21,564 nt of DNA from Actinomycetota bacterium (GTDB taxonomy: Bacteria; Actinomycetota; Thermoleophilia; Gaiellales; Gaiellaceae). The notes beneath the pieces are model-generated. The model did no database searches and was not told where the DNA came from. It saw nothing but the letters and a program-made list of their open reading frames with translations. Below are positions 6,551 through 13,949 of this stretch, piece after piece. Both the position numbers and the translations under genes were made by a program. Position 1 is the stretch's first letter; each line of letters begins with the position of its first letter. Location: contig JACCRW010000128.1 in assembly GCA_013813345.1 (NCBI GenBank), positions 1 through 21,564 on the forward strand, given 5' to 3'.

Positions 6551-8017
6551 ATGACAGTCGTCCTCACCGGCGCGACGCTGACGCTCGAGCACGTGCTCGA
6601 GGTCGCGCGCGGGGACGCCGGGGTCGAGCTCGAGGCGGCGGCGCTCGAGCGGATGCGACGGGCGCGCGCAGTCGCCGAGCGGGCCCTTGCAGCGGGCGAG
6701 GCCGTCTATGGGCTCTCGACCGGCGTGGGCGTGCGTAAGCGCGCGCAGGTGGGAGCCGCCGAGCAGGCCGACTTCAACACGCGGCTGATCCTGAACCACC
6801 TCGTGGGTCAGGGCGAGGAGGCGCCCGACGAGGTCGTTCGCGCCACGCTACTCGTGCTCGCGAACGGGTTCGCACGCGGCGCGGGTCTGGCCGGACCTCG
6901 CCTCGCGCAGCGAGTGGTCGACGCGCTGAACGAACGCCGACAGCTCCGGGTGCGGATGCTGGGCTCGCTCGGCCAGGCCGATCTCGCGGCGCTGGCCGAT
7001 CTCGCTCACGAGCTGCTCGGCGACGACCGGCGGCTCGATGCCGGTGAGGGGCTGGCGCTCCTCAACAGCAACGCCTTCGCCACCGGCTTCGCCGCGCTCG
7101 CAGTCGCCGATCTCGAGCGGCTACTCGATGCGGCGCTCGTCGCCGGCGCTCTCGACCTCGAGGCATTCGCCGCCAACCTATCGCTCGTCCACCCTGCGAT
7201 CGCGCGCGAGCGCCCCTACCCGGGGCTTGCGACGACGCTCTCGGAGCTTCGCGAGCTGCTGGCCGGAAGCGGGCTCTTCGAGCCTGGCGCGTCGCGCAAC
7301 CTGCAGGATCCGCTCACGTTCCGTTGCCTGCCCCAGGTACACGGCGCCGCCAGGGACGCGCTCGCATTCGCGCGCACCCAGCTCGACATCGAGCTGAACG
7401 CCGCACAGGGCAACCCGCTCGTCGACGTCGAGGGCGAGCGTATCCTCTCCGTCGGCAACTTCGATCCGCTCCCGCTCGCGACGGCGCTCGATCTCCTCCG
7501 GATCGCGCTCGCACCCGTGCTGACGTGCGCGAACGAGCGCATGGTCAAGCTCCTGCAGGCGCCGCTCAGCGGCCTCCCGGAGGGCCTCTCGCCGCGCGCC
7601 GGAAGCGCCGAAGACTCGCTGAGCGAGTACGGCCCGGCCGGTCAGGCTCTGACGGCCGAAGCCCGGCTCCTGGCGCAGCCCGTCTCGTTCGAGCTTGCGA
7701 GCTCCGCCCATGCGGAGGGGATCGAGGACCGGATGACGATGGCCCCGCTCGCCGCGCGGCGCCTCGCCGAGATGGTCTCGCTCGGTGAGCGGATCGTCAC
7801 GATCGAGCTTCTTGTCGCCTGTCAGGCGATCGACCTGCGCGAGCACCGGCTGGGCGAAGGGACGCGGCGTGCTCACGAGCTCGTGCGACAGACCGTCCAG
7901 TTCAAGCGCGAGGAGGACCCGATCCCGCCGACGCTCGAGCCGCTGCGCAAGCTCGTGCGGTCCGGTGTGCTCGAGCCCGCAGCCCTTTCGACCGGGCATA
8001 CTGCGGTCCTCAACTAG
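6551..8017 (+). CDS. Second HAL-family lyase-like protein without the MIO triad
   Basis: A full-length 488-residue HAL/PAL-family protein. It keeps YGLSTG (Tyr53), LLVLANGFARG, LALLNSN (Asn172), the NLQDPLTFRCLPQVHGA block with the carboxylate-binding Arg, a YGPAGQALTAEARLLAQP segment, and an EDRMTMAPLAARR block in place of the usual EDHVSMG. The MIO loop is degenerate: GS-x-G-ASG-DL is replaced by GSLGQADL (residues 138-145, bases 6962-6985), with no ASG, one residue deleted, and Gln-Ala in its place. A further stretch of about 20 residues between this loop and Asn172 is missing relative to canonical HAL. It is unlikely to be a classical histidine ammonia-lyase. It probably forms an operon with the FAD oxidoreductase, which starts 16 bases after its stop. 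AGGAA precedes ATG 6551 by four bases. Substrate is unknown. Confidence 0.86.
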   Translation: MTVVLTGATLTLEHVLEVARGDAGVELEAAALERMRRARAVAERALAAGEAVYGLSTGVGVRKRAQVGAAEQADFNTRLILNHLVGQGEEAPDEVVRATLLVLANGFARGAGLAGPRLAQRVVDALNERRQLRVRMLGSLGQADLAALADLAHELLGDDRRLDAGEGLALLNSNAFATGFAALAVADLERLLDAALVAGALDLEAFAANLSLVHPAIARERPYPGLATTLSELRELLAGSGLFEPGASRNLQDPLTFRCLPQVHGAARDALAFARTQLDIELNAAQGNPLVDVEGERILSVGNFDPLPLATALDLLRIALAPVLTCANERMVKLLQAPLSGLPEGLSPRAGSAEDSLSEYGPAGQALTAEARLLAQPVSFELASSAHAEGIEDRMTMAPLAARRLAEMVSLGERIVTIELLVACQAIDLREHRLGEGTRRAHELVRQTVQFKREEDPIPPTLEPLRKLVRSGVLEPAALSTGHTAVLN

Positions 8018-8033
8018 GCAGGAGGAGCAATCC

Positions 8034-9350
8034 ATGTCGCTTCCAGGCTCGTCGCGCTACGTCGTCGTCGGCGCAGGGATTCACGGGCTCTCGACCGCGT
8101 ACCACCTCGCGAAGGAGCTGCGGGAGCGCGGTCTCGGATCCGGCCGGGACATCGCCGTCCTCGACAAGACGGGGCCGGGAGCCGGAGCCTCCGGCATCGC
8201 CTGCGGCGTCGTCCGCAACAACTACTTCCAGCCGGCGATGAGCGAGCTGATGCAAGCGTGCGTCGAGGTCTGGGAATCGGATCCGGCGGCCTATCACTAC
8301 AACCCCGTCGGCTACATCGCGCTTGGCGCGGCCGTTCAGGAGTCGGATCTCGTTGCGACCTACGAGCGGCAGGAGGCGATCGGCTACCGCTCCGAGCTGA
8401 TCCTCGGCGAGGCCGAGGTCGATGCTCACATGAAGGGACTCTTTCCCGACTGGCGCGCGCAGGGAACGACCGTCTGTCTCCACGAGCATCAGGGAGGCTT
8501 CGCGTTCAACCTCGACTCGGTGCTCGGGCTCGCGGGCAAGTGCGAGGCCGAGGGCGTGACCATCTACTCGGGCGTCGAGGTCACCGGCTTCGAGCTCGCC
8601 GGCGACGACACGGTTACCGCCGCCTCGACGAGCGAGGGCAGGATCGAGGTCGGCGAGCAGCTCGTCATCGCGCCCGGGCCCTGGGCGAGGGTGTTCTGGG
8701 CGATGCTCGGCCTGCCGGAGACGATCGACGTGCGCACACCCTCGGGCGACGTCGTCCGGGACCGGCCGATGTGGACGTACTGGAACCTCCAGGAAGGCGA
8801 GATCACGGTCGATCCGCTCTCGTTCGCGACCGCCGACGGCGGGCCGCCGCCGGTGATCCATCTCGACACCGCCGCGCCGCTCGAGACGGACGACGGCAGG
8901 CTCGTGACCGACGAGCTCTGGGGCATCTACTTCAAGCGCGACCGGCACGGCGTCCAGGGCGGTGCCGCACCGCTCGTCGTCGAGAGCGACGTCGAGCTGG
9001 ATCCGTATCCCTCGACGACGAACGTCGACCCAGACTTCGCCGACATGTGGTGTGCGGGGCTCTCGCACGCCATGAGCCGCTTCGAGGGCTGCCGGGCCTC
9101 CTACAAGGACGCGCGCTCAGGCGGGGTCGGAGCGTTCACGGCCGACAACTTCCCCGTCTTCGACTACCTGCGGCCGAACGTCTACGGCGTCCTCGACTCG
9201 AACCACGGCTACAAGATGATCGGCGTCGGCCGCGAGGTCGCGAAGGTGCTGGTGGGCGAGCACTCGCAGCTCCTCTATCCCTTCCGCTTCGAGCGCTTCG
9301 CGACCGGCGACCTGCATCCGGTCTCGCACTCTCCGTACCCCTGGTCGTGA
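8034..9350 (+). CDS. FAD-dependent amine/amino-acid oxidoreductase (DAO family, sarcosine oxidase beta-like)
   Basis: A 438-residue flavoprotein of the D-amino-acid oxidase/sarcosine oxidase fold. The N-terminal ADP-binding motif is VVVGAGIHG (Gly13, Gly15, Gly18), followed by an acidic strand end (VLDKTGPG). A GASGIACGVVRNNYF segment resembles the corresponding part of the heterotetrameric sarcosine oxidase beta subunit. A C-terminal NHGYKMIGVGREVAK contacts flavin in relatives. Such enzymes oxidise secondary or N-methyl amines or amino acids to imines. No alpha, gamma or delta sarcosine oxidase subunits are present, so it probably works alone or with an unknown acceptor. ATG 8034 is fixed by an excellent AGGAGG at 8020-8025. 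The last 76 bases overlap the end of the convergent MFS gene. The substrate is unknown; operon linkage ties it to the HAL-like protein. Confidence 0.9.
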   Translation: MSLPGSSRYVVVGAGIHGLSTAYHLAKELRERGLGSGRDIAVLDKTGPGAGASGIACGVVRNNYFQPAMSELMQACVEVWESDPAAYHYNPVGYIALGAAVQESDLVATYERQEAIGYRSELILGEAEVDAHMKGLFPDWRAQGTTVCLHEHQGGFAFNLDSVLGLAGKCEAEGVTIYSGVEVTGFELAGDDTVTAASTSEGRIEVGEQLVIAPGPWARVFWAMLGLPETIDVRTPSGDVVRDRPMWTYWNLQEGEITVDPLSFATADGGPPPVIHLDTAAPLETDDGRLVTDELWGIYFKRDRHGVQGGAAPLVVESDVELDPYPSTTNVDPDFADMWCAGLSHAMSRFEGCRASYKDARSGGVGAFTADNFPVFDYLRPNVYGVLDSNHGYKMIGVGREVAKVLVGEHSQLLYPFRFERFATGDLHPVSHSPYPWS

Positions 9351-10570
9351 CCGCGATTCGGTAGCGCCCAGAGGACAAGGACACCGGCGGCCGTGTACAC
9401 CGCCGACTGCACGAGCAGGAGCGGCAGCAACCCGACGACGTCGCCGAGCACGCCGGCAACGATCGTTCCGACGAGGAGCGAGAGCCCGAGCGTCGTTCCG
9501 TAGGCGCCGAGCAGCCGACCTCGGTAGGCGTCCTCGACCGCCGTCTGGCGCAGCGTCCCGAGGCCCGCTCCGTACGCCGCGACCGGCAGGCCCACGACGA
9601 CGAGCAGGGCGATGGCAAGCGCGATGCCATCGACGAAGAGCGGGTGGACGAAGATGACGACGTCGATCAGGCCGATCCCGATCGCGCCCAGGCCGAGCAG
9701 CCTGGCGGCCGGCGAGGCGGCGGCGAAGCGCGCGATGAGGACGGCGCCGGCGAGGCCGCCAACAGCCTGGGCGGAGAGGATGAGCCCGTAGTCGATCTCG
9801 TCGCCGCCGAGCGTCTCGGTCACGAACGGGACGAAGATCGTGATCAGCGCCCCCTCCCCGAGACCCGTGAGCGCGGCGACCGCGACGAGCACGGCCGCCG
9901 TCCGAGTGCGGCGGATCAAGCGCAGGCCGGCCAGCCATTCGCGCCAGAAGCCCGTCACCGCCTCGACCGCTTCGTCTCCGATGGAGGAGGCACGCGCCGC
10001 GCGTCCGTCCGCCGAGATCAGGGCGATCAACCCGGCCGCGCCCAGGAAAGAGGCCGCGTCCAGGAGCACGACGGCCTCGATCCCGCCGGCCGCCACGGCG
10101 ACGCCGCCGAGCGCCGGCCCGATCAGCCGGGCGAGATTGTTGTTGAGCGAGTTGAGGGCGTTCGCCGCGACGAGGTCCTCCTCGCCGACGAGGCGTGGGA
10201 GCAGGGCGCCCTCGGCCGGCTCGACGACCTGCTCGAGCGAGGCGTGGACGAAGGCAACGGCGTACGCGATCCAGATCCGGTCGGCGGATTCGACCGCGAG
10301 CAGCGGCAGCAGGACGACCGTCTGGGCGAGGTTGGCGAAGACGAGCGTCCGCCGCCGGTCCCAGCGGTCGACCAGCACTCCGGCGAGCGAGCCCCAGACG
10401 ATTCTCGGCAGCAGCGCCGCGATGAAGATCCCGCTCGTGCTCAGGGTCGAGCCCGTCAGCCCGTAGACGACGAGCGGGAGGCCGACGAAGAGCACCCAGT
10501 CGCCGGTGAACGTGATCAGGCCGGCCGTCCACAGCAGCCCGAAGTCGCGGCGGCGCAGGAGCGAGCGCAT
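9275..10570 (-). CDS. MFS transporter (EntS/drug-exporter-like)
   Basis: A 431-residue major facilitator superfamily permease with about 12 hydrophobic segments from residue 10 to 405, an N-terminal RRRDFGLLWTAGLIT start typical of the EntS-like exporter group, and motif A as GVLVDRWDRRRTL after the second helix. Probable role: proton-driven efflux of a small molecule across the cytoplasmic membrane. The C-terminal tail (about 30 residues, polar, Cys-containing and basic) is encoded antisense to the end of the FAD oxidoreductase and may be a recent stop-codon extension. It follows the DUF1684 gene by nine bases on the same strand, so they likely form an operon. ATG 10570 is preceded by no clear Shine-Dalgarno site. 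Its substrate is unknown. Confidence 0.92.
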   Translation of the reverse strand: MRSLLRRRDFGLLWTAGLITFTGDWVLFVGLPLVVYGLTGSTLSTSGIFIAALLPRIVWGSLAGVLVDRWDRRRTLVFANLAQTVVLLPLLAVESADRIWIAYAVAFVHASLEQVVEPAEGALLPRLVGEEDLVAANALNSLNNNLARLIGPALGGVAVAAGGIEAVVLLDAASFLGAAGLIALISADGRAARASSIGDEAVEAVTGFWREWLAGLRLIRRTRTAAVLVAVAALTGLGEGALITIFVPFVTETLGGDEIDYGLILSAQAVGGLAGAVLIARFAAASPAARLLGLGAIGIGLIDVVIFVHPLFVDGIALAIALLVVVGLPVAAYGAGLGTLRQTAVEDAYRGRLLGAYGTTLGLSLLVGTIVAGVLGDVVGLLPLLLVQSAVYTAAGVLVLWALPNRGHDQGYGECETGCRSPVAKRSKRKG

Positions 10571-10579
10571 CAGGCGAGC

Positions 10580-11191
10580 CTACGAGGGAGTCAGCCGCTC
10601 GCCGGCTCTGATCGCGACGGTCAACCTGTTCGCCGGCGGCGCGAGCGGGCAGATCCAGCGGGCGTCGTAGGCGCAGGAGGGGTTGTAGGCGAAGTTGAGG
10701 TCGAGCACGAGCGCCCCGCCTACCATTCCGAGGTCGGCGCCCTTGACCGAGTCGAGCACGTAGCGCCCGCCGCCGTAGGTCTCCGAGCCGCTCGTCGCGT
10801 CGGCGAAAGCGAGGAAGATCCCGCCGCCGTAGCCCTCGAGCCAGTGAAGCTCGAGCGACTGCTCCGCGCCGTCGAGGTCGAACGTGGCGACGGCGAAGCG
10901 GCGGAAGAGGATCGACTGGTCGCCGCTCGCACCGATCTGCTGGGGCTCGGGCTCGACCGCCGACACCTCCGCGAGCACCCGCAAGCGAGGGTCGTAGTCG
11001 AAGTAGTCGAGGCCGCCGAAGTCGCGGCGCGCCTCCTCCGAGAGCGGCGACTGCGGATGGTCGCGATAGAGGTCATCCCGGGTCTCGCGCCACAGGCCCC
11101 ACGCCTCCTCGGGATCGGCTGCCGAGCGCACCGACTGATAGAGAGCGAAGACGCGGCGCTTCCAGTCGAGGAGCGTCAGGATGTCGTCCAT
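10580..11191 (-). CDS. DUF1684 family protein
   Basis: A 203-residue protein recognisable by the DUF1684 C-terminal signature: GGGRYVLD in the middle, then LVLDLNFAYNPSCAYDARWICPL, then PPANRLTVAIRAGE near the end. The family is common in actinobacteria and bacteroidetes and has no established function; it is beta-rich and often described only as a conserved protein. The N-terminal part (residues 1-60) is helical and charged with WKRRVFALYQSVR and HPQSPLSEEARRDF, also typical. There is no signal peptide or membrane segment, so it is probably cytoplasmic. It is first gene of the unit with the MFS transporter and is divergent from the alpha/beta hydrolase across 75 bases. ATG 11191 is the natural start. 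Confidence 0.86.
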   Translation of the reverse strand: MDDILTLLDWKRRVFALYQSVRSAADPEEAWGLWRETRDDLYRDHPQSPLSEEARRDFGGLDYFDYDPRLRVLAEVSAVEPEPQQIGASGDQSILFRRFAVATFDLDGAEQSLELHWLEGYGGGIFLAFADATSGSETYGGGRYVLDSVKGADLGMVGGALVLDLNFAYNPSCAYDARWICPLAPPANRLTVAIRAGERLTPS

Positions 11192-11266
11192 CGCGCTGGC
11201 CGACTGTACCGATGAGTTCTCGAACGCCTGCCGGTCTCTCTACGACAACGAGCCAAGGAGAGCGCA

Positions 11267-12160
11267 GTGAGTCGCGAGACGATCGTCCAGGCCAACGGGG
11301 TCGACCTCTGCGTCGAGACTCTAGGCGATTCCGCCGACCCCGCGATCCTGCTTGTCGCCGGCACGGCCTGCTCCATGGACTGGTGGGAGGACGGGCTCTG
11401 CGAGCGGCTGGCGGCCGGCGGCCATTTCGTCATTCGCTACGACCATCGCGATACGGGCCGGTCGGTTGCCTACGAGCGAGGCGCACCGGGGTACGGGCTC
11501 CGCGACCTGGCTGCGGATGCCGTCGGTCTGCTCGACACGCTCGGCGTTGCCCGCGTCCATCTCGTCGGAATGTCGCTCGGCGGCTGGATCGGCCAGCTTC
11601 TGGCGCTCGACCATCCGGATCGGATCGCGTCGCTCACCCTGATCTCGACGAGGCCCGTCGGTCCCGGGCCGAACGATCCCGACCTGCCGGAGCTGACCGA
11701 AGAGATCCTCGCGGTCTTCTCGGAGGAGGCGCCCGATCCGGACTGGTGCGACCGCGCTGCCGTGATCGAGTACATCGTCGAGGGCGGCCGACCGTTCGCA
11801 GCCTCCTCTCGGCCCTATGACGACGCGGGCGTGCGCGAGATCGCAGGCCGTGTGTTCGATCGCACGACCGACATCGCGGCGAGCATGACGAACCACTTCG
11901 TGATCGAGGGGGGCGAGGCCTGGCGGGCGCGGCTCGCGGAGGTCGCCGCGCCGACGCTCGTCCTCCACGGCACCGAGGATCCGCTGTTCCCGTACGGGAA
12001 CGCCGTCGCGCTGGAGCGGGAGATCCCCGGCGCGCGCCTGATCGCGCTCGAGGGGACGGGCCACGAGCTGCCGCGAGCAGCGTGGGAGATCGTCGTTCCC
12101 GCGATCCTGCAGCACAGCACCGAGCACACGCGAAGCGAGAGGATGCGGCCGAGCCCGTAG
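11267..12160 (+). CDS. Alpha/beta-fold hydrolase
   Basis: A 297-residue serine hydrolase of the alpha/beta fold. The nucleophile elbow is LVGMSLGGW (Ser103), the acid is in HGTEDPLFPYGN (Asp238), and the base is in GTGHELPR (His266). A YDHRDTGRS motif after strand 4 and an oxyanion-hole segment (LLVAGTACSMDWW) place it near the RdmC-type methylesterase and non-heme chloroperoxidase-like group. The likely reaction is ester or lactone hydrolysis, with the substrate unknown. The start is GTG 11267, chosen because AAGGAG at 11255-11260 lies six bases upstream. It is a single-gene unit, divergent from DUF1684 and convergent with the LysE-type exporter. Confidence 0.92.
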   Translation: MSRETIVQANGVDLCVETLGDSADPAILLVAGTACSMDWWEDGLCERLAAGGHFVIRYDHRDTGRSVAYERGAPGYGLRDLAADAVGLLDTLGVARVHLVGMSLGGWIGQLLALDHPDRIASLTLISTRPVGPGPNDPDLPELTEEILAVFSEEAPDPDWCDRAAVIEYIVEGGRPFAASSRPYDDAGVREIAGRVFDRTTDIAASMTNHFVIEGGEAWRARLAEVAAPTLVLHGTEDPLFPYGNAVALEREIPGARLIALEGTGHELPRAAWEIVVPAILQHSTEHTRSERMRPSP

Positions 12161-12186
12161 ATTCGCGCGCTGGAGGCTTGCTGTGA

Positions 12187-12828
12187 CTACGCGGCGGCGC
12201 GGCCGCGGTCGGTTGCGAGCCGGAGCGCGAGCGCGGCGAGGACGCCGCCCATCAGGTAGCGCTGCGCGCGGAGCCAGCCCGGCCTGCGGGCGAGGAAGAC
12301 GGCCAGCGAGCCCGCGGTGAGCACGATCAAGGCGTCGATGGCGAGTCCGATCGCGATCTGGATCGAGCCCAGGATCAAGCTCTGGAGAGCGACCGAGCCT
12401 CGCTCGACATCGACGAACTGCGGCAGCAGCGAGACGTAGAGCACCGCGATCTTCGGGTTCAGCAAATTCGTCGTCAGACCCATCAGGAAGAGCCGTCGCC
12501 GCGGATCCTGTGGCAGCTCGCGGGGCGCGAACACTCCCGGAGCGCCGGGGCGCACCGCCTGCCAGGCGAGGTAGAGCAGGTACGCAGCGCCGGCGAGCTT
12601 GAGAGCGGTATACGCCGCCGGCACGGCGAAGAAGATCGTCGTGATTCCGGCGACGGCGGCGGCGAGATAGGCGAGGAAGCCGACGGCGACACCGAGCAGC
12701 GAGATCATTCCGGCCGCTCGGCCCTGGGTGATCGAGCGAGAGACGAGGTAGAGCATGTTCGGGCCGGGGGTGAGCGCGAGCCCGAGCGCCACGAGCGCGA
12801 TCCCGATTGCGGCGCCGGTGCTCACCAT
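12187..12828 (-). CDS. LysE/RhtB family amino-acid exporter
   Basis: A 213-residue membrane protein with about six transmembrane helices. It carries the family signature LALTPGPNMLYLVSRSI near the N-terminus and the LTTNLLNPKIAVLYVSLLPQF block in the middle. Relatives export lysine, homoserine, threonine, leucine or similar metabolites across the inner membrane. ATG 12828 begins four bases after the glycerate kinase stop on the same strand, so the two are co-transcribed and probably translationally coupled; GTG 12825 would shorten it by one residue. The link to glycerate kinase is not obviously functional. The substrate cannot be read from the sequence. Confidence 0.93.
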   Translation of the reverse strand: MVSTGAAIGIALVALGLALTPGPNMLYLVSRSITQGRAAGMISLLGVAVGFLAYLAAAVAGITTIFFAVPAAYTALKLAGAAYLLYLAWQAVRPGAPGVFAPRELPQDPRRRLFLMGLTTNLLNPKIAVLYVSLLPQFVDVERGSVALQSLILGSIQIAIGLAIDALIVLTAGSLAVFLARRPGWLRAQRYLMGGVLAALALRLATDRGRAAA

Positions 12829-12832
12829 GCCG

Positions 12833-13891
12833 TCACTCTTGCAGAACGCTGCGGGCGAGCTCCGCTGCGCGGGCGGCCAGCAACTCGGCTGGACAGCGCA
12901 GTCCCTCGAGGCCTAGCTCGGCGACGGCGTCGAACGGATCGCCGGCGCCGTCCTCGAGTCTGCCCGCGATCGCGAAGGTCTTGACGCGCCGCTCGCGCGC
13001 GAGGCTGAGGACGTGGGCGGGAACCTTGCCGGTCGCAGTCTGGCGGTCGAGCGCACCCTCTCCGGTGATGGCGTAGGTGGCGCCGTCGAGCGCGTCCGCC
13101 AGTCCGACGAGCTCCGCGACGATCGGCGCGCCGGGCTCGATTCGGGCGCCGCAGAAGGCGGCGAGCCCGAAACCGAGCCCTCCTGCGGCTCCCGCCCCGG
13201 GCAGGTCGCGCCAAGGTCCGCCGTCGAGATCGCGCTCCACGACGTCGGCGAGCCGCTTGAGCGAGCATTCGAGGAGCGGGAGGTCGGCCTCCGAGCCGCC
13301 CTTCTGACGCCCGAAACGCAGGGCGGCGCCCTCCGGTCCGAGGAGAGGCGAGCTCACGTCCGCCGCCACCACGACGGCTGCATCGAGCGGTGCTTCGCGG
13401 CCGACGCGGTCGAGCTCGCCGGCGTGGATCGTGAGGCGGTGACCGAGCGCACGGGCGGCCCCGACCCCGCCGTCCACGGTCGCGCTCCCGCCGAGGCCGA
13501 TCACGAGGGCGCCGTGGCCTGCGGCGCGGGCTGCGAGCAGGAGCTGGCCGACGCCGAACGATGTCGCCGTCACGGGGTCGCGCTCGTCGGGCTCGAGCTG
13601 GGAGAGGCCGCAGGCGCTCGCGCACTCGATGAGCGCGCGGTCATCCGGAAGGGAGAGCCACGCCGCGACCGTCGGCCGGCCGCGCGCGTCGAGCACCTCG
13701 ATCTCCTGCCGCTGCGCGCCGGGGACTGCTGCTGCGACGACCTCGATCGTGCCCTCGCCGCCGTCGGCCATCGGCACGAGTACGAGCTCGTCGAGGGGCC
13801 GAGCCGAGCGCCAGCCGAGCGCGATCGCGTGGGTGGCCGCGGCAGCGGAGAGCGTGCCAGTGAACGTGTCGGGGGCGACGAGGACCTTCAC
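12833..13891 (-). CDS. Glycerate kinase (type 1, GarK/GlxK family)
   Basis: A 352-residue kinase that phosphorylates glycerate, giving 2-phosphoglycerate in most characterised members of this family, and so feeds glycolate, serine or sugar-acid catabolism into glycolysis. Family landmarks are VLVAPDTFTGTLSA at the N-terminus, PMADGGEGT, VIGLGGSATVDGGVG in the middle, and a GEGALDRQTATGKVP segment near residue 290. The correct start is GTG 13891 (VKVLVAPDTF); the longer open frame to 13951 overlaps the divergent flavoprotein gene and is not protein-like. It has no Shine-Dalgarno site, and a promoter-like pair sits so close upstream that the transcript may be leaderless. It is first gene of an operon with the LysE-type exporter. 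Confidence 0.93.
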   Translation of the reverse strand: MKVLVAPDTFTGTLSAAAATHAIALGWRSARPLDELVLVPMADGGEGTIEVVAAAVPGAQRQEIEVLDARGRPTVAAWLSLPDDRALIECASACGLSQLEPDERDPVTATSFGVGQLLLAARAAGHGALVIGLGGSATVDGGVGAARALGHRLTIHAGELDRVGREAPLDAAVVVAADVSSPLLGPEGAALRFGRQKGGSEADLPLLECSLKRLADVVERDLDGGPWRDLPGAGAAGGLGFGLAAFCGARIEPGAPIVAELVGLADALDGATYAITGEGALDRQTATGKVPAHVLSLARERRVKTFAIAGRLEDGAGDPFDAVAELGLEGLRCPAELLAARAAELARSVLQE

Positions 13892-13898
13892 GCGGGCG

Positions 13899-13926
13899 AG
13901 TCTAGGGGTGTTAACGCACGCGTCAG
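13899..13926 (-). promoter_or_regulatory. Putative promoter of glycerate kinase, possibly leaderless
   Basis: On the minus strand CTGACG (13921-13926) and TAGACT (13899-13904) match four of six positions of the -35 and -10 consensus each and are 16 bases apart. Transcription would begin at about 13892, next to the GTG start at 13891, which fits the absence of a Shine-Dalgarno sequence. Confidence 0.4.
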
Positions 13927-13949
13927 ATCCTCTGTGCGAGGATCGGCGC

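Noticed and set aside
1..8017. Calling the two HAL-family genes hutH (histidine degradation).
   Set aside because: Both lack the MIO-forming triad, and no hutU, hutI or other histidine-degradation gene is present in the window.
9644..11215. A 523-codon plus-strand open frame opposite the MFS and DUF1684 genes.
   Set aside because: It is highly charged (Asp/Arg/Glu-rich) and repetitive, with no recognisable domain, and it mirrors the two well-supported minus-strand genes.
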